From the NCBI GenBank assembly GCA_907165275.2, contig OU015655.1, positions 694,501-758,500 of the forward strand: a stretch of DNA of 64,000 bases, given 5' to 3'. The notes below the pieces were generated by a model that saw nothing but the letters and a program-made list of their open reading frames with translations, did not search any database and was not told the DNA's origin. Positions 36,981 through 48,446 of the stretch are shown one piece after another. How positions within the stretch are numbered: the first letter of the stretch is position 1; every line of letters starts with the position of its first letter. A program made the translations under genes and the position numbers. Origin of the DNA: Zygaena filipendulae (lineage: Eukaryota > Arthropoda > Insecta > Lepidoptera > Zygaenidae).

Positions 36981-37919
36981 ATTGCCTGCGGTACTGTGAT
37001 ATTTGAACTGTGCCGCCGCTACTGACACGCTCTCTTTAGGCTTAAAACAAAAACGGTGATAGTGAAATTAATTTATCTTTACAATTATTATTATCAAACC
37101 TACGTCCCTTTAAAAACTTGAGGCATTTAAAACTCTTTCTAAGACGCCCGAATACAAAATAATATCTAATGTTATCTAAGCTCATAATTAAAATACGTCA
37201 TCATTCAAAATTTCTTGATCTTTAATGTCATTATTATTTTATTATAATATTATAAAGAGAAAAGATTTTATTTATTGTATGTTTGATTCATTTATAGAAA
37301 GATGTGTTTGTCCTGGAATTGGAATTGTACAAAATTCAGGGTGGGCGTGTTAGGTGTTCAAGCAAACCGTCAAACTACCACAAAGGAATACCATTCGCCC
37401 TATTAATCATCTACATTTACACAAAATTCTCTTTAAGTTTGTATTTTATCCATCGGATCGGGATAAAGCATGGAGAAGTCTAGCTCGGCAGCTTTCACGG
37501 CTCTGTTTTATCACTTCCCGGGATGTGTAAAAGCTTGAAAGCAAGTGCTTTTTAATGACAGATCAAGGAATACATTTTTTAAATATATCAAAACTTTCTG
37601 CAGTTGAACTGTGGTTAACTGACCTAAATTTACTTTGTAGGACATGCTTTCAGTATTTTGTGAGAGAAGAGATCTAATTTATTATGTTTGTTTGTAATGG
37701 ATAAACTCAAAAACTGCTAGAACGGTTTTAATACTTCTTTCACTTATAGAAAGTTACATTTTTTCTGAAGTTTCTACTTTTTATCCCCGAAGTTTCCATC
37801 CTTGGCAATGGAATAACATTAAAAAAAAGTGTTTTTAGCTCTAGATGCGATTGGGAAACCGGCAAAATTCTTATTCAGAAAACAATTACTTGCAGCCCCG
37901 TCATGGTCATGGTCTTAAT

Positions 37920-38175
37920 ATTGTAAATAAATCACGTGTCACGTTGTTTGTCCGCGATGGACTCCGAAACTACTGAACGGATTTTGATAAAATTTTGTAA
38001 CCATTTATTTTATGGTCCAACTTAAAAGATAGGATAGTTTTTATCCCGGAATTCCCGCGGGAACTCCGGAATTAATGCGGGGAACTGCTTATCACCGTAA
38101 ACTACAGCACTTTTTTTCCGGAATTATCGCGGGAACTCCGAAATTACCGCGGATGAAATCGCGGGGGACAGCTAT
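37920..38175 (+). repeat. Two stacked Helitron-like ends
   Basis: Two plus-oriented 3' ends follow one another: a 'gcggggaactgcttatc' end near 38087 and a 'gcgggggacagctataaag' end near 38172. Both have 'ggaattcccgcgggaactcc'-type palindromic blocks. Confidence 0.45.
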
Positions 38176-38678
38176 AAAGTATATGTCTATGTCATGGCGC
38201 TTTTCTAACGTCACTGTACTTATCTAAAGGAAGTAAACATATGCAACTTCTAAGGCTGTAAACACAACGGGAGCAAATCCTAAAAGTAGCCTTTATGTTC
38301 ATAAAAATGTATCCGACCCTTGAACGCGTCGCGCATTGCGTGGGCGAGAGCCCACGCTTGTCGCCTGTCGAGTAAGGTTATACTCGTACTCTACGTCTCC
38401 TATTTATACAGTTCAGATAAGCTTATCTGATTGGGAATCCGCTAACAGTGCTCTAAACTTTCGATTATATTTAAATGGGGAAACGTACTATTATAATACA
38501 AAATAGGTCCATTAAACTAGACTACACTTGTAAAGTTGTTATTAACCGATGCTCTCTTTATGCTCATTAATTGAATACTATTCTTGTGACTTTGGAATAT
38601 AAAAGATTAATAATATTTAAGTAGGTGTTATTAAATATCTACAGTTTTGTTAAGGTATCTTATAATCTAGATACCTAT

Positions 38679-38790
38679 AAATAATAATAACCACACTTCA
38701 CAACACACAGATCTACTTGATCCCACTGCAGTAAGCTATTATGAGCTTGTGCCGTGGAAACCAAGCAGACGTGGTATATTATTATATTTC
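38679..38790 (-). mobile_element. tRNA-derived SINE, partial copy 3
   Basis: Minus-oriented 3' half: (AAT)n, 'cacttcacaacacacagatc', 'agcttgtgccgtggaaacca'. The tRNA head is missing. Confidence 0.6.
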
Positions 38791-38845
38791 ATAGTACATT
38801 TACTTAAACTTATATTATACTATAGATATATAAACACGCCCAGTA

Positions 38846-39055
38846 GAGCTAGGATGCGCAACATGATAAAATTTTATCGATTCTCGTCGACATAATATAT
38901 CGTTTTGTCTACCAGTGGTAAAAATGTTTAACCGAATCTAGTCTTAACTCAATACCCCACTACTGCACTTTTTTGCTTGGACGGCCACAAATATTTGTCG
39001 TGTCGACAATTTTATCTTTCGTTTGATAAACATATCATGTTGCGCATCCTAGCTC
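38846..39055. mobile_element. 210-bp MITE with ~23-bp inverted ends
   Basis: GAGCTAGGATGCGCAACATG at the left is matched by its inverse at 39033-39055. The middle is AT-rich with no frame. Target duplication is unclear. Confidence 0.65.
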
Positions 39056-39117
39056 CCCAGGCTGGAAGGTGGAACCCTGTGTCCCTCATGACCTACTGCA
39101 CCAATCGTGTCGTCAAA

Positions 39118-39295
39118 TCCTTACTAATATTTTAAATGCGAAAGTGAGTTTGTTTTTATTTTTTCTTACGCTTTCACGCCCCAATGGTTCAACCAATAGT
39201 CCTGAAATTTCGTATGCACGTTGTCAAGGACACAGAGAAGGAGATAGGGTACTTTTTATCCCGGAATTCCGCGGGAACTCCGAACCGCGGGTAGA
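39118..39295 (+). repeat. Helitron-like fragment
   Basis: Shows 'tactaatattttaaatgcgaa' at the start and 'ggaattccgcgggaactccg' near the end; the terminal CTAG is missing. Confidence 0.4.
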
Positions 39296-40299
39296 TATTA
39301 AACAATATGTTTTTGTGCGTTTCCTACAACTCGTGCGTTTCCTACAATTGTGTAAACGATAGCTCGGATTTAGATGAAACGAACTTGCCATGTGAGACTG
39401 CTTGAGTTAACATAATGGATTATTTCAGCTCACCTTTTCACCAAGAGAAGCACTAAATTTAGAACACTATTCTACATTAGAAGTAGCCAGTAACCATCCG
39501 CGCAATTTTGGTCGCGAACTTTTTAGTTTACCGGAATAAAAGATACATTTTGTGTTGATTTAGGATACGTGTATACAGAATGAAGTTTTCAAGTTTGCGT
39601 GGATGACTAAATGCGAAATTACGAGGGATAGCGGAAAATGTTCCAGAGTGTCTATTTGGACAAAAAAAACTGATGAACACTCAACTAGGAATCGAACCCG
39701 TTTTTTAGAAAAAACAAAACTGTAGTATTGCGTCATACCATAGTTTTGCTTATAAAGGTCAGCAGCGTAAGCCTAAGGTTTTTTTTTATAACTTTTTCCT
39801 CGTTTTTACGTGATTCGTGTTCGAACAAATTCAAATTGATTTATTTCAAAACCTATAAATTATGTTATACTATCACAAGTTTGCGTCATTTACAATTTTG
39901 GCTATCTCAGATTCTATTTTTGCGATCATAATCATCATAGCTTAAAATATGTAAACTAACGCCCCACTACAATCGGAGCTCCAACTTTACCAGATTATTT
40001 ATGTACAGAGTAGCTCCCGCTCAAATCTTGCAGAGATCAGAGATGTAAAGGCAATTACATAAGTAACTACTTAAATATATAGTACCTACGTACTTAGTTG
40101 TAGCTCTAGTTATCGTTTATTTGGTAGCGTAATCTATATCCGATCACCCGACTATAACACAATGATAAACGAGCGAATACGGGTAGTTATATAATGGAAT
40201 AGGCTAGTACTAAATTTTAGTTTGTAGTTCGTAAAGTAGATTAATAAAAAAATATAGAATAGAATAGTTTATTTAATAAGTAACAGTGACTCATTTTGC

Positions 40300-40530
40300 A
40301 CTAAAAAAAAATATTGGACACGTTTTTTTTTCTTTTTTTACGTAATCAAAAAAACAATGGACAAACTTGGAATTTCTACAGTTTATACGACGTTATGACG
40401 TCACGGGCCTTGCTCCTAAATTTTATTAATTTGAAAAAGCAAAATGTACCCACGTGTAGGTAGGTAGGTATATTCTTTTTTTTATTTTATCCAACCGACG
40501 CGCGACGGCCTGAATATAATTTTGACTTCT
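40300..40530 (+). mobile_element. fry: CRE-box MITE, copy 4 (degraded)
   Basis: Recognised by 'tattggacacg', 'ttacgtaatcaaaaaa', an 'atgacgtcacggg' site and 'aaccgacgcgcgacggcct'. It ends about 107 bp before fry exon a. Confidence 0.5.
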
Positions 40531-40636
40531 ACACCGGAAACATGGCTATTCACTAAAAGTGTTCTTGTGATGCAGGAGAAGGCTAGTTGTATTTGGTTGT
40601 GATGTTTGGATCGTGACGTGTGTGTTTTCTGCCCAG

Positions 40637-40759
40637 GGTCGGTGAAGGACCGCGGCACCCTGGACGTGCTGCTGTGCACCACCTACTGCCGCTCGCAGCT
40701 GTACCTGTCTCGGCAGCTGTCGCAGCTGCATCCCGAACTCACCATGCCAATGTTCTCGG
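40637..40759 (+). CDS. fry: Protein furry, internal exon a
   Basis: Furry is a very large conserved scaffold that binds and activates NDR-family kinases (Tricornered in flies) and controls wing-hair, bristle and dendrite morphogenesis. This exon follows a cttctgcccag-type acceptor and supplies the last two bases of a split codon, then 40 codons running from [12 protein letters not shown] to [10 protein letters not shown]. It ends in phase 1 at a GTAAAT donor. The peptide joins in frame to the next exon as MPMFS-EITARFQ, a junction I recognise from insect and vertebrate furry. It is the first fry exon seen in the window; the large N-terminal part of the protein must be encoded upstream, probably beyond the window. 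A degenerate CRE-box MITE ends about 107 bp before the exon. Confidence 0.88.
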
Positions 40760-41742
40760 GTAAATTACTCATCCAGATGTGAAAAACTATTATACAACAC
40801 CAGCTCCAAGTTTCACGTCGGTTTCGGGTTTCCCGTAAGATCGTATACACGGTTACTTGCTATCTTTGATTGAATTTTTAGTATCGTTTCTGTAGTTCCA
40901 GAAATTCTCTACATTCAAACTTAGAAACTTCGCCCCTTATAATAGTAGGCTGGATTAAATTGCTGAACGAGACTGACGCCAGAATAAGAAAAACATTACA
41001 AAATAACAAAATAACCTTAAAATCTGATAAATCAACACTTTCTGAACGTCGACCAAGAGTCACATTTAAAAAAAAAGTATAATTATAATTAACGACGAAG
41101 AATTTCTTTATCAACGAAAAACACAGAGTATCTTTCATATCAATCAATCATCATCTACTAAATGATACTGGCACATAAAATATAATTATATACCCTGAAA
41201 TTTTAATTCAGAATGTTGAATAACGGGAAGTTTGTGATCGCCCTCCGTGCAGCATTGATATAAACGTCGTTTGCCAGCTATTAAGCCTTTAATTAACTGG
41301 TCACTCGCATCGAATAACGCCGCCTGAGCGCGCTGAGAGACGTTTTCTTTGGCTCTGAGCAGCTCAATGTATTTTGCGGTCTCCGCTGACCGCGCCAGAT
41401 GACTAACTAGTTACAACTATGATTCTGAACTTTATCATCAAATATCCTTCAACAACACTCTAACATGGCAAACTAATAAACTAATTTGTTTGCCTACTTG
41501 AAAGTTTTGATTTTAATGTAAGCTTATTTCTGCTTGTTAATTAAATTAAAAATGTTCATTAAACTTTATAAATTTTGCTACCACTTCGTACGAGTCACAG
41601 TTGCTTTGAGCTGACTAAAATAACTGCACAAAAAACTTTTTTAAATGTTCTCCAATGTGTTGAGCCGTAAAGCTCTATTTAATAGCTCCAGTGTTTTTGA
41701 AAAATATACTCGTAGTATTCTTAAATTACAATTTACGGTTTA

Positions 41743-42378
41743 ATAGGGTACTTGCATAAAATTTATTATAAGAAATTGTGTCAATATTTCAAAAATAGAT
41801 CCTTAGAAAAGCGTTATCGTGAAAGATTTACTAAAAAATTTTCAGTGGTTCCCAAAATATTCAACTTTTAATTTTGTGAAACGGAACGTTGCAACGAATC
41901 ACCAATCACAGCCAAGCTTAACACATGACGTCACTTTTATTTTTTTAGAAAACATTTACCTCTTTCAGAGAAGGCAAAAGAAACTAAGTGCATACAGTCA
42001 ACACATATTTTCCATTTTCTGAAGTTTTTTAATTTAAAATGCATCGGTAAGATGCATTTCGATTCTTTACTGGAACTTTTTAAAGTAACTCGACACAGTT
42101 CAACCTTAATTTCGCTTTTGGATATTGAAGTTATCTGTCTGTCAGTGTCACATGACCCTGTCAATACGACAGTGACATTTCTATCACAGATTAATAAGGC
42201 GTAATTTTGAACTAGTGACGTCATGCTGCGTTTCGGCGGTAAAGTCTAAAGTAGGAACTTTGAAACGCTATATTTAATTAATTCATCCATATATATTTTT
42301 TCTTTTTCTTGCTTTGTTTAAGTAAGCCATATATCTTTAAAATAGACTGAAAAAAAAAATTCATGCAAGTACCCTATT
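41743..42378. mobile_element. fry: 636-bp inverted-end element in fry intron
   Basis: The ends AATAGGGTACTTGCAT recur inverted (ATGCAAGTACCCTATT). Two TGACGTCA palindromes lie inside, near 41928 and 42217. The open frames are not recognisable proteins. Confidence 0.6.
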
Positions 42379-42486
42379 CTGGAATGCCGATATATTAAAA
42401 TACAAAAATATAAAACAAACCATAATTGCTAAAATAGGTAGGTACTACAAGAGTCCTTCTTCAATACGTACCTACTTATAATAAAA

Positions 42487-42755
42487 TTGGGTATTCTCCA
42501 GGGTATGAAAATCAAAATTCTAATTAGTCCGTCAGTTAGAAAATAAAAAATAATAGGCTCGTATTTTTCGTGACGTCAATATTCAATATAAGCCCCGTTC
42601 AAACTGCACCGGGTTGTAACGTCACGCGAAATTTCAACTCAATGTATCGCTTTTATTTTTTGATTACGTAAGAAAAGAAAAAAAATACGTGTCCAATATT
42701 TTTTACTTATCTACAAGACGGACTTAAAAAAAAATTGTCAAGTAGCCAATTGGGC
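42487..42755 (-). mobile_element. fry: CRE-box MITE, copy 5
   Basis: It is bounded by 'ttgggtattctcc' and 'gtcaagtagccaattggg', the same variant ends as the copy at 62262. CRE sites are at about 42570 and, degenerate, 42620. Confidence 0.6.
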
Positions 42756-43295
42756 CCATAGTATTTTATTTCTGTAGGTACCGTTACCGTGATGTTACTC
42801 ATCCCGCGGGATAATTTTGGAGCGGGATGAGTGGACTAAGAGCTGTTATGTCGAGAATTTTGAGGTTCAGAGATACAAACAGAATATTGGTTTATAAAAC
42901 CATTTTATAAATTTAAGAAAAGGCTTAAGGAATGGTTGTGTGATCGCTGTTTCTACTCACTAAATGAATTTTTAAATGAGTAACGTCAATATAATATTAC
43001 TTTATAGTGGTAAAAATTTGCATGCCAATACAGCGAATATGCGCCTCGAATTTTTTATGTAACATCCTGTACACCATGTTCAGCAAATAAATGAATTATT
43101 ATTATTATTATTATTATTGGAGAGAGAGTACAGTCGCCACCGTGACTTTTTTAAATAATTTTAATCAATTTTAGATCGATCATCATCAGCCTTACGATTA
43201 TTTGTTGATTGTACTGTGTCTAAAATAAAAAAAGTTTATCCATTGCTGCGTTAAATTTTAGAGAAGCTTACACGATAATGACTGATAATTAGTTA

Positions 43296-43585
43296 CTAGC
43301 TGTGCCCCGCGGTTTCACCCGCGTGAAAGGTTTTTATACGACAACTTTTATTTCCGACATCCGATTTCAATGGAACAATGGCTATATGCAGCTTCAGGCT
43401 AAGCTTAATCTACCTGTGAAAACCGCATGACAATCCGTTCATTAGATTATCGCGAACAGATAGACAGACAGACAGAAAAGATTTTTAAAAACCCTTTTTA
43501 TGTGGTCGGTTACTCTTCGTTTATCGCCCCCTGTCATTTTTTGTTAAAAATATACAATGTACAGAATCGCGGATTCTACTCTCGT
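43296..43585 (-). mobile_element. Helitron-like copy, second subfamily
   Basis: It shares the CTAG/GC-hairpin end with the Lep1-like copies, but the interior differs, with 'ggctatatgcagcttcaggctaagc' and a (CAGA)n tract. The copy at 48447-48747 matches it closely over most of its length. Confidence 0.55.
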
Positions 43586-44024
43586 CTACTTAGAAGACTT
43601 GAAGACTTGAACATAAGTCAATAGTAATGACAATAGAGACACTTTAAACACAAGTACGCATGCAGTGGGGCAAGGTCTGGTGCGGGAAGTGCTTGCCGAC
43701 GCGCAACGTGCATTGATGGTAGTATAGTAAACTCACGGACCAATGTCACGTGTCTGCGCGTCCGGGCGGGGTTCCCACTGCACTGCGCGCGCTCACGTGA
43801 CGCGACCCGGTGCCGACCGCAATCACTGTGCGTTGTCAACGATGCATTATGGATAAACGGTTCTCTACGAGCTTATGTAAGGTGGCCGCAGCCCCTACAT
43901 TGAATGATTGGGGCCAATCATATCATCAATCAACACCGTGAAGGTGCAGTGTTGTTCCGGGCACCTCGGTGGAGAGGTGTTTTGCGGTTATTATTAGAAC
44001 GAAGTTCTTTATTGCACGGTGCGG

Positions 44025-44182
44025 ATGAGAGTAAATATTTATTTTCCGTCACGGCGTCATACGGCTTCTCTTCGGGAAAATATGTATTTTTGCCTCTTTT
44101 CACGCTTAACAGACATAATATGTATGGGATTCAATACGGAAAAAACTTCGTTCCAATCGAGTGTTCCATGACACTCAGGCAT
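44025..44182 (+). repeat. fry: Dispersed repeat, paired with 59640-59800
   Basis: Both copies read 'tttttgcctcttttcacgc' and 'aaaacttcgttccaa', then 'gtgttcc', after an 'acggcgtc-tacggct' block. The frame at 43904-44194 is a repeat translation. Confidence 0.5.
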
Positions 44183-44467
44183 ATTTGGACATAGATAAGC
44201 AATAGTGTGTTAACCCACACTGGAGAAATTTTGAGTAAATCGTGTTTTAAAATTATAGCGCCATTTTCTTTCAACATTTTTTATGTTCAATATTTAGTTA
44301 CATAGTTAAACAATGTAATAAGGTAAACACATAATTAAAAAACGTTCCCTAACTCTCAATAAATCGTTCTGAATAGATAACTTATTGTGGGGTAACATGT
44401 TATTGCTTATCTGCGTCCATTTATCGTTTGCCACGACGTGATCGAGTAGTTTTTGTTTACACAATAT

Positions 44468-44470
<3 letters not shown>

Positions 44471-44512
<42 letters not shown>
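44471..44512. repeat. fry: (CA)n microsatellite
   Basis: About 20 uninterrupted CA units in the fry intron. The minus frame with poly Val-Cys is a microsatellite translation. Confidence 0.9.
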
Positions 44513-44515
<3 letters not shown>

Positions 44516-45613
44516 AGACACGGATTTTAAATAGTAATAGGTTCCTTTAAAACTATGTAAGTATTCCTCATGCTTTCATTTGGGTTTCGTCTTCTGTACC
44601 TACTGTTCAGAAATTGTAAGAGTTTAGAAATTGTAAGAGTTCTAACACTGGGTTTATAAGATTGTTTTTTTTTTATGCAAAAGTCTTCAAGCATATAAAC
44701 CCATTGATTTGGGCTATGTGTTGTTCGTCTGTCGTGTTCAATATTTATGTTTTCTCGCTTAGTAGATATCTTTAATGAGCATGTTTCCAGACACTTGATA
44801 TACCGCACAAAACTTAGAATTACACGTTGCTGATAAAACGTGTCGAGCATAAAGTGGTGTGGTTGTATCGATGTCGGTAATTTTCAACTTGATATCTTTA
44901 ATGTTATTACATAGAAGCTTGTGTATAGTGATAGCGAAATGGTGAAAAGACGATGATGGCGTATTATATGACTGCATGCGAGAGGAAGAGATGGCTGCAC
45001 AAGAGGCTGAAATAAGAGGAAAAATAAACAAACATTGAGATTTTACTAAAAATAGAAGAAAAACACAATGTTTGTTTTTGTTTTTTTTTATTCTGACAAT
45101 CAAGTGAAATTCTAGCTTTGTCAATTTTAAGCAAACATCAATCTCTTTTTGAAATTAAGTCTCAAATTTCTGTAAATCACTGTTTTATAACTTATATACA
45201 AGGGTGAATTTATTTTTCTTTTATTGTCTTCCATCGAGTGAGTGTAAGTAAATAAATGAAATAGTGTTCTAGCTATAATCAGAACTTTAATAAGGCGATC
45301 CGCTCAATAATATATTATATATATACGTACATATATCCAAAAATCAAACTTTCCATAATCTTAGTAGGTACTTTATACAGTATAACTTCTGAGGCTTTTA
45401 AAAACCATTTTTTTCACATAACTGTTTTTCCCTTTTGTTTAAACGCTCACTGCTTCTTAACTACACAACGCATTTTATTTTATGTGAGTGGTTAAACTTA
45501 ACAATTATTATTACTCGTAGATATTAATGTAAAAGAATAAAATAAAATTGCATATTCAAATAATATCTCCCTAGTACCATTTTCCCATACCTGGCTATCA
45601 TTTTATGCTCACA

Positions 45614-45811
45614 CTAGCTGTGCCCCGCAGTTTCACCCGCGGCAATTTCGGAGTTCCCGCGGGAATCCGAGATAAAAAGTACCCTATGTCCTTCTCTGTA
45701 CCCCTGAAAACGTGCATGCCAAATTTCATTCAAATCCGTTCAGCCGTTTTTGCGTGATTGAGTTACAAACATCCAAACATCTACACTTTCACATTTATAA
45801 TATTAGTAGGA
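45614..45811 (-). mobile_element. Lep1-like Helitron copy
   Basis: Read on the minus strand it begins TCCTACTAATATTATAAATG and ends with the CCGCGGGTGAAA hairpin region and CTAG, flanked by A and T. It is about 198 bp, and is closely similar to the copy at 63470-63674. Confidence 0.7.
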
Positions 45812-46465
45812 TAATTAATCCTACTGGATTAATTGTGTATGCTTTGAAAGATTTAGGATTGAAAATGTCAGGAAAGTTAAATCCAAAAAGCTTTGATCAA
45901 CTTTTACATTATTATAAAATATATAATATAACAAACGCGGCACCTCGGATGCCAAGTTTCGTATGCTTTTGTTCGCCTCTAAAATATGCCTCATCAAGTA
46001 ACTTTTAAAAATTACGTTATAATCATAATAATCTTTATTCACATAAGGGGCCTTTTTACAGGGCTGTTACTATCCTATATTAAAAAGGGTGTAGCCACAG
46101 TACTTATAGAATCAACTTAGTTTACTGTGAAAACGGAACCCAGTGCCTCCAGCAAAATTTCGCACAGAGAGCTTTTCGTCACGTCCACATCCAATAACGT
46201 AATGGAAAAACGCTCCATTTAATTAATTAATTATTATTGTTTTTAAAATGATCAGTGCGTGGAATATTGTAGGACATATAGTAGTAAATCAATGCATATA
46301 GGTATTTGGGATGAAAGAAAATAAAATTTTGGGGAACTAATATGAGCCTTTGTTCCTCTGTGAGCGTAGCGCGCCTGACGTGCCTACGCTGCTTCTTTAC
46401 TGGTAGTTAACATATTATTTTCTCATCTGTGGTTATATTTTCACTGCTACTAACTTATATGAGAC

Positions 46466-47314
46466 CTAGCCTGCGAGGTATGCACTACACTGTACAGTTT
46501 TACCTCTAGTATGTTTAAGGATGCCTTTATGGCTCCCCGCGGCGGGTGCTCGACGCGACATCACCTCGGACACGCTCGCACTCTTGATGTTTTTTATTTG
46601 CAGACCCTTTACGACAACTTTAGTCGCGTCGTAGGCGCTTCCCGAATGTGATTTGCATTCCATTTTCGTTCGGTAGCCAACTTCGTCGTGTTCCCGTTTG
46701 TTTATTAAACTTTTATCTTTGAAATTGATGGTATTTCGGCTATCTGCTTCGTGTGTCGTGATCGATTCGGCCTCGCCTGCCTCGCACAGCGTAGGCCTTG
46801 CGAATCGCGATTCGGTCCCTTCGACAGCGCAAGCGATCGATACCGCTTTGTCGAACGTCAAACTACGTTCTGAGAACATCCGTTTCCTCAGCGTTTCGTT
46901 GCGGATGCCGCACACGATTTGGTCACGCATATTGTCGTCCAACGCCGAGCCAAACTTGCAAAATCTGGCCAAAGCTTGCAGTTCGGTCACGTAGCTCTCT
47001 ACACCTTGCCCGGCGCGCTGGTGGTGCATCCGGAACTTGTATCTCTCTTCCATAAAAGAGCTCTTTGATTTCAAGTAATCGTCCATTATTTTAATGACCT
47101 CTTCGTATACACACTCCAACGGGGTCCGCGGCCTGCACAAATCTAGGAGCAGCTGGTACGCTGTATCGCCCACCACCGACACCAAAGTCGGCAGCCTCAG
47201 CTCACTCGCCACTTCGTGCTTCAGGAAGTACATGTCCATGCGATCGCAATATGTCTTCCAATCGTCGGTCTCGACATCGAAACTGAGTAAATAACATGCA
47301 AATCTCCTCACCAT
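46466..47314 (-). CDS. Ty3/gypsy-type retrotransposon gag (capsid) frame, no pol
   Basis: An uninterrupted 282-codon frame starts at the first ATG (47314). Residues from about 11 to 190 match the retrotransposon Gag fold of the Ty3/gypsy group in spacing and motifs: FDVETDDWKTYCDRM, LPTLVSVVGDTAYQLL, FMEERYKFRMHHQRAGQGVE, SYVTELQALARFCKFG and DQIVCGIRNE. The C-terminal 90 residues are charged and contain no CCHC zinc knuckle. No protease or reverse transcriptase follows on the minus strand before the stop or in the next 450 bp. The frame lies just downstream of an LTR in the same orientation and antisense to fry. It is either a truncated insertion that has not yet decayed or a retained gag. 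The first part is confidently gag; the C-terminal part may derive from an internal deletion. Confidence 0.8.
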   Translation of the reverse strand: MVRRFACYLLSFDVETDDWKTYCDRMDMYFLKHEVASELRLPTLVSVVGDTAYQLLLDLCRPRTPLECVYEEVIKIMDDYLKSKSSFMEERYKFRMHHQRAGQGVESYVTELQALARFCKFGSALDDNMRDQIVCGIRNETLRKRMFSERSLTFDKAVSIACAVEGTESRFARPTLCEAGEAESITTHEADSRNTINFKDKSLINKREHDEVGYRTKMECKSHSGSAYDATKVVVKGLQIKNIKSASVSEVMSRRAPAAGSHKGILKHTRGKTVQCSAYLAG

Positions 47315-47422
47315 AGTTGGTTTTATACTCCAATTATCTTTGTATTTGACTTTCAAAGGCTTTTAGACTCGAACGAAAGATAATGTCGGTTGATGGAGCA
47401 GAGCGGAGGGACGAGAAACGAA

Positions 47423-47896
47423 TGTTGATGTAAATTATGAAAGCGATCCGACAACAACCGAGATGTAATAATAATATATCTGATGATTTATTTGGTGGTG
47501 AGTTTGTTTGCGTCGGGGAGTAGCTAGTTGTATAATACTCTTGTACTTTTATTGCGTGTTTGTTTTGTAATCTGATAGCTAATCTCTCGTATGGAATTGT
47601 TATATTCTTGACTGAAACTAGTTGTCTTCCGCGCGTGCTTCCGTCCGCTGCGTTGTCGCTGCGTTAACGCGTGTGTGCGCGTTACCCGGCCCTTTTATTC
47701 GCCGCGTGCTGTCCCCGCCGCTGCCGAATCCCTACGCAATTACGCCATTGTGTTTTGGCAACAACACCTTTTGTTGAGCGTCCGCGAGGCGTGTGCGCGC
47801 CGCGGTAACGACACTCGATTGTTTCGGCGCTTTCAATAAACAATCAATTACACGTTTACGTCCGTTACTCGCAGTAACGTCATCACCGGCTCAACA
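47423..47896 (-). mobile_element. 5' LTR of a Ty3/gypsy-like retrotransposon
   Basis: A 474-bp block has perfect six-base inverted ends, TGTTGA...TCAACA, typical of LTRs. On the minus strand it contains a TATA-like GAATAAAAGGGCC and, further on, an AATAAAAG poly(A)-type signal. It lies about 110 bp upstream of the gag start in the same orientation. No second LTR was found on the other side of gag, so the element is truncated. Confidence 0.7.
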
Positions 47897-47926
47897 TAAA
47901 TTACGTTCTACGTTTTTATTCTATTA

Positions 47927-48445
47927 CTAGCCGTGCCCCGCGGTTTCACCCGCGTGAGTTTTAGAATCGGGAACCTTTGTGGACGCAGGCAGAACAACCC
48001 GCCAAAGTTCATCACAATCGGACCAATGGTTTCGAAACGCATAAAGGACAGACATACAAATATTCATTTTTATTTATAAAGACGATTATGTAAGGATTAT
48101 CTTTGTAATACATAGTTTTGGTGTACGATCAACGTATGCGAGGATAAGAGCTCGAAAGCGCATTTTCATCCGACTTGCTTCAAATTTATCGTCACTGCTC
48201 AGCTATGTGTCTTAGCGTTATGTTATATAGCCTATAAACTGCCCAGGAGTATGGAGTACAATCGTACCAAATTTGGTTAAAATCCCTTCAGTAGTTTTTG
48301 ACCCATGCGTGCACATACAGACAGACAGACAAAAAATTTACTGATTGCATTTTGGGCATCAGTATCGATTCATCCTCCAATATTGATTTTGAATATATAT
48401 TCAATGTACAGAATTGACCTCTCTACAGTTTTATTATAAGTATAG
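47927..48445 (-). repeat. Helitron-like fragments next to the LTR
   Basis: A CTAG/hairpin end starts 30 bp beyond the LTR at 47927. A related degenerate unit with a (CAGA)n tract follows near 48240-48445. Boundaries are approximate. Confidence 0.4.
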
Positions 48446-48446
48446 A

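Larger units (their letters stand above)
32193..40299. other. Repeat field between the GPCR and fry exon a
   Basis: Apart from the elements listed separately, this stretch (including 37000-37900 and 39300-40300) is AT-rich DNA without a supported gene. No fry exon was found in it. Confidence 0.55.

Noticed and set aside
43904..44194. 96-codon plus-strand frame
   Set aside because: Most of it is a dispersed repeat also found at 59640-59800.
44306..44521. Minus-strand frame beginning with alternating Val-Cys
   Set aside because: The start is the (CA)n microsatellite; nothing else in it resembles a protein.
46698..47294. Plus-strand frames opposite gag
   Set aside because: Antisense shadows of the retrotransposon gag frame.
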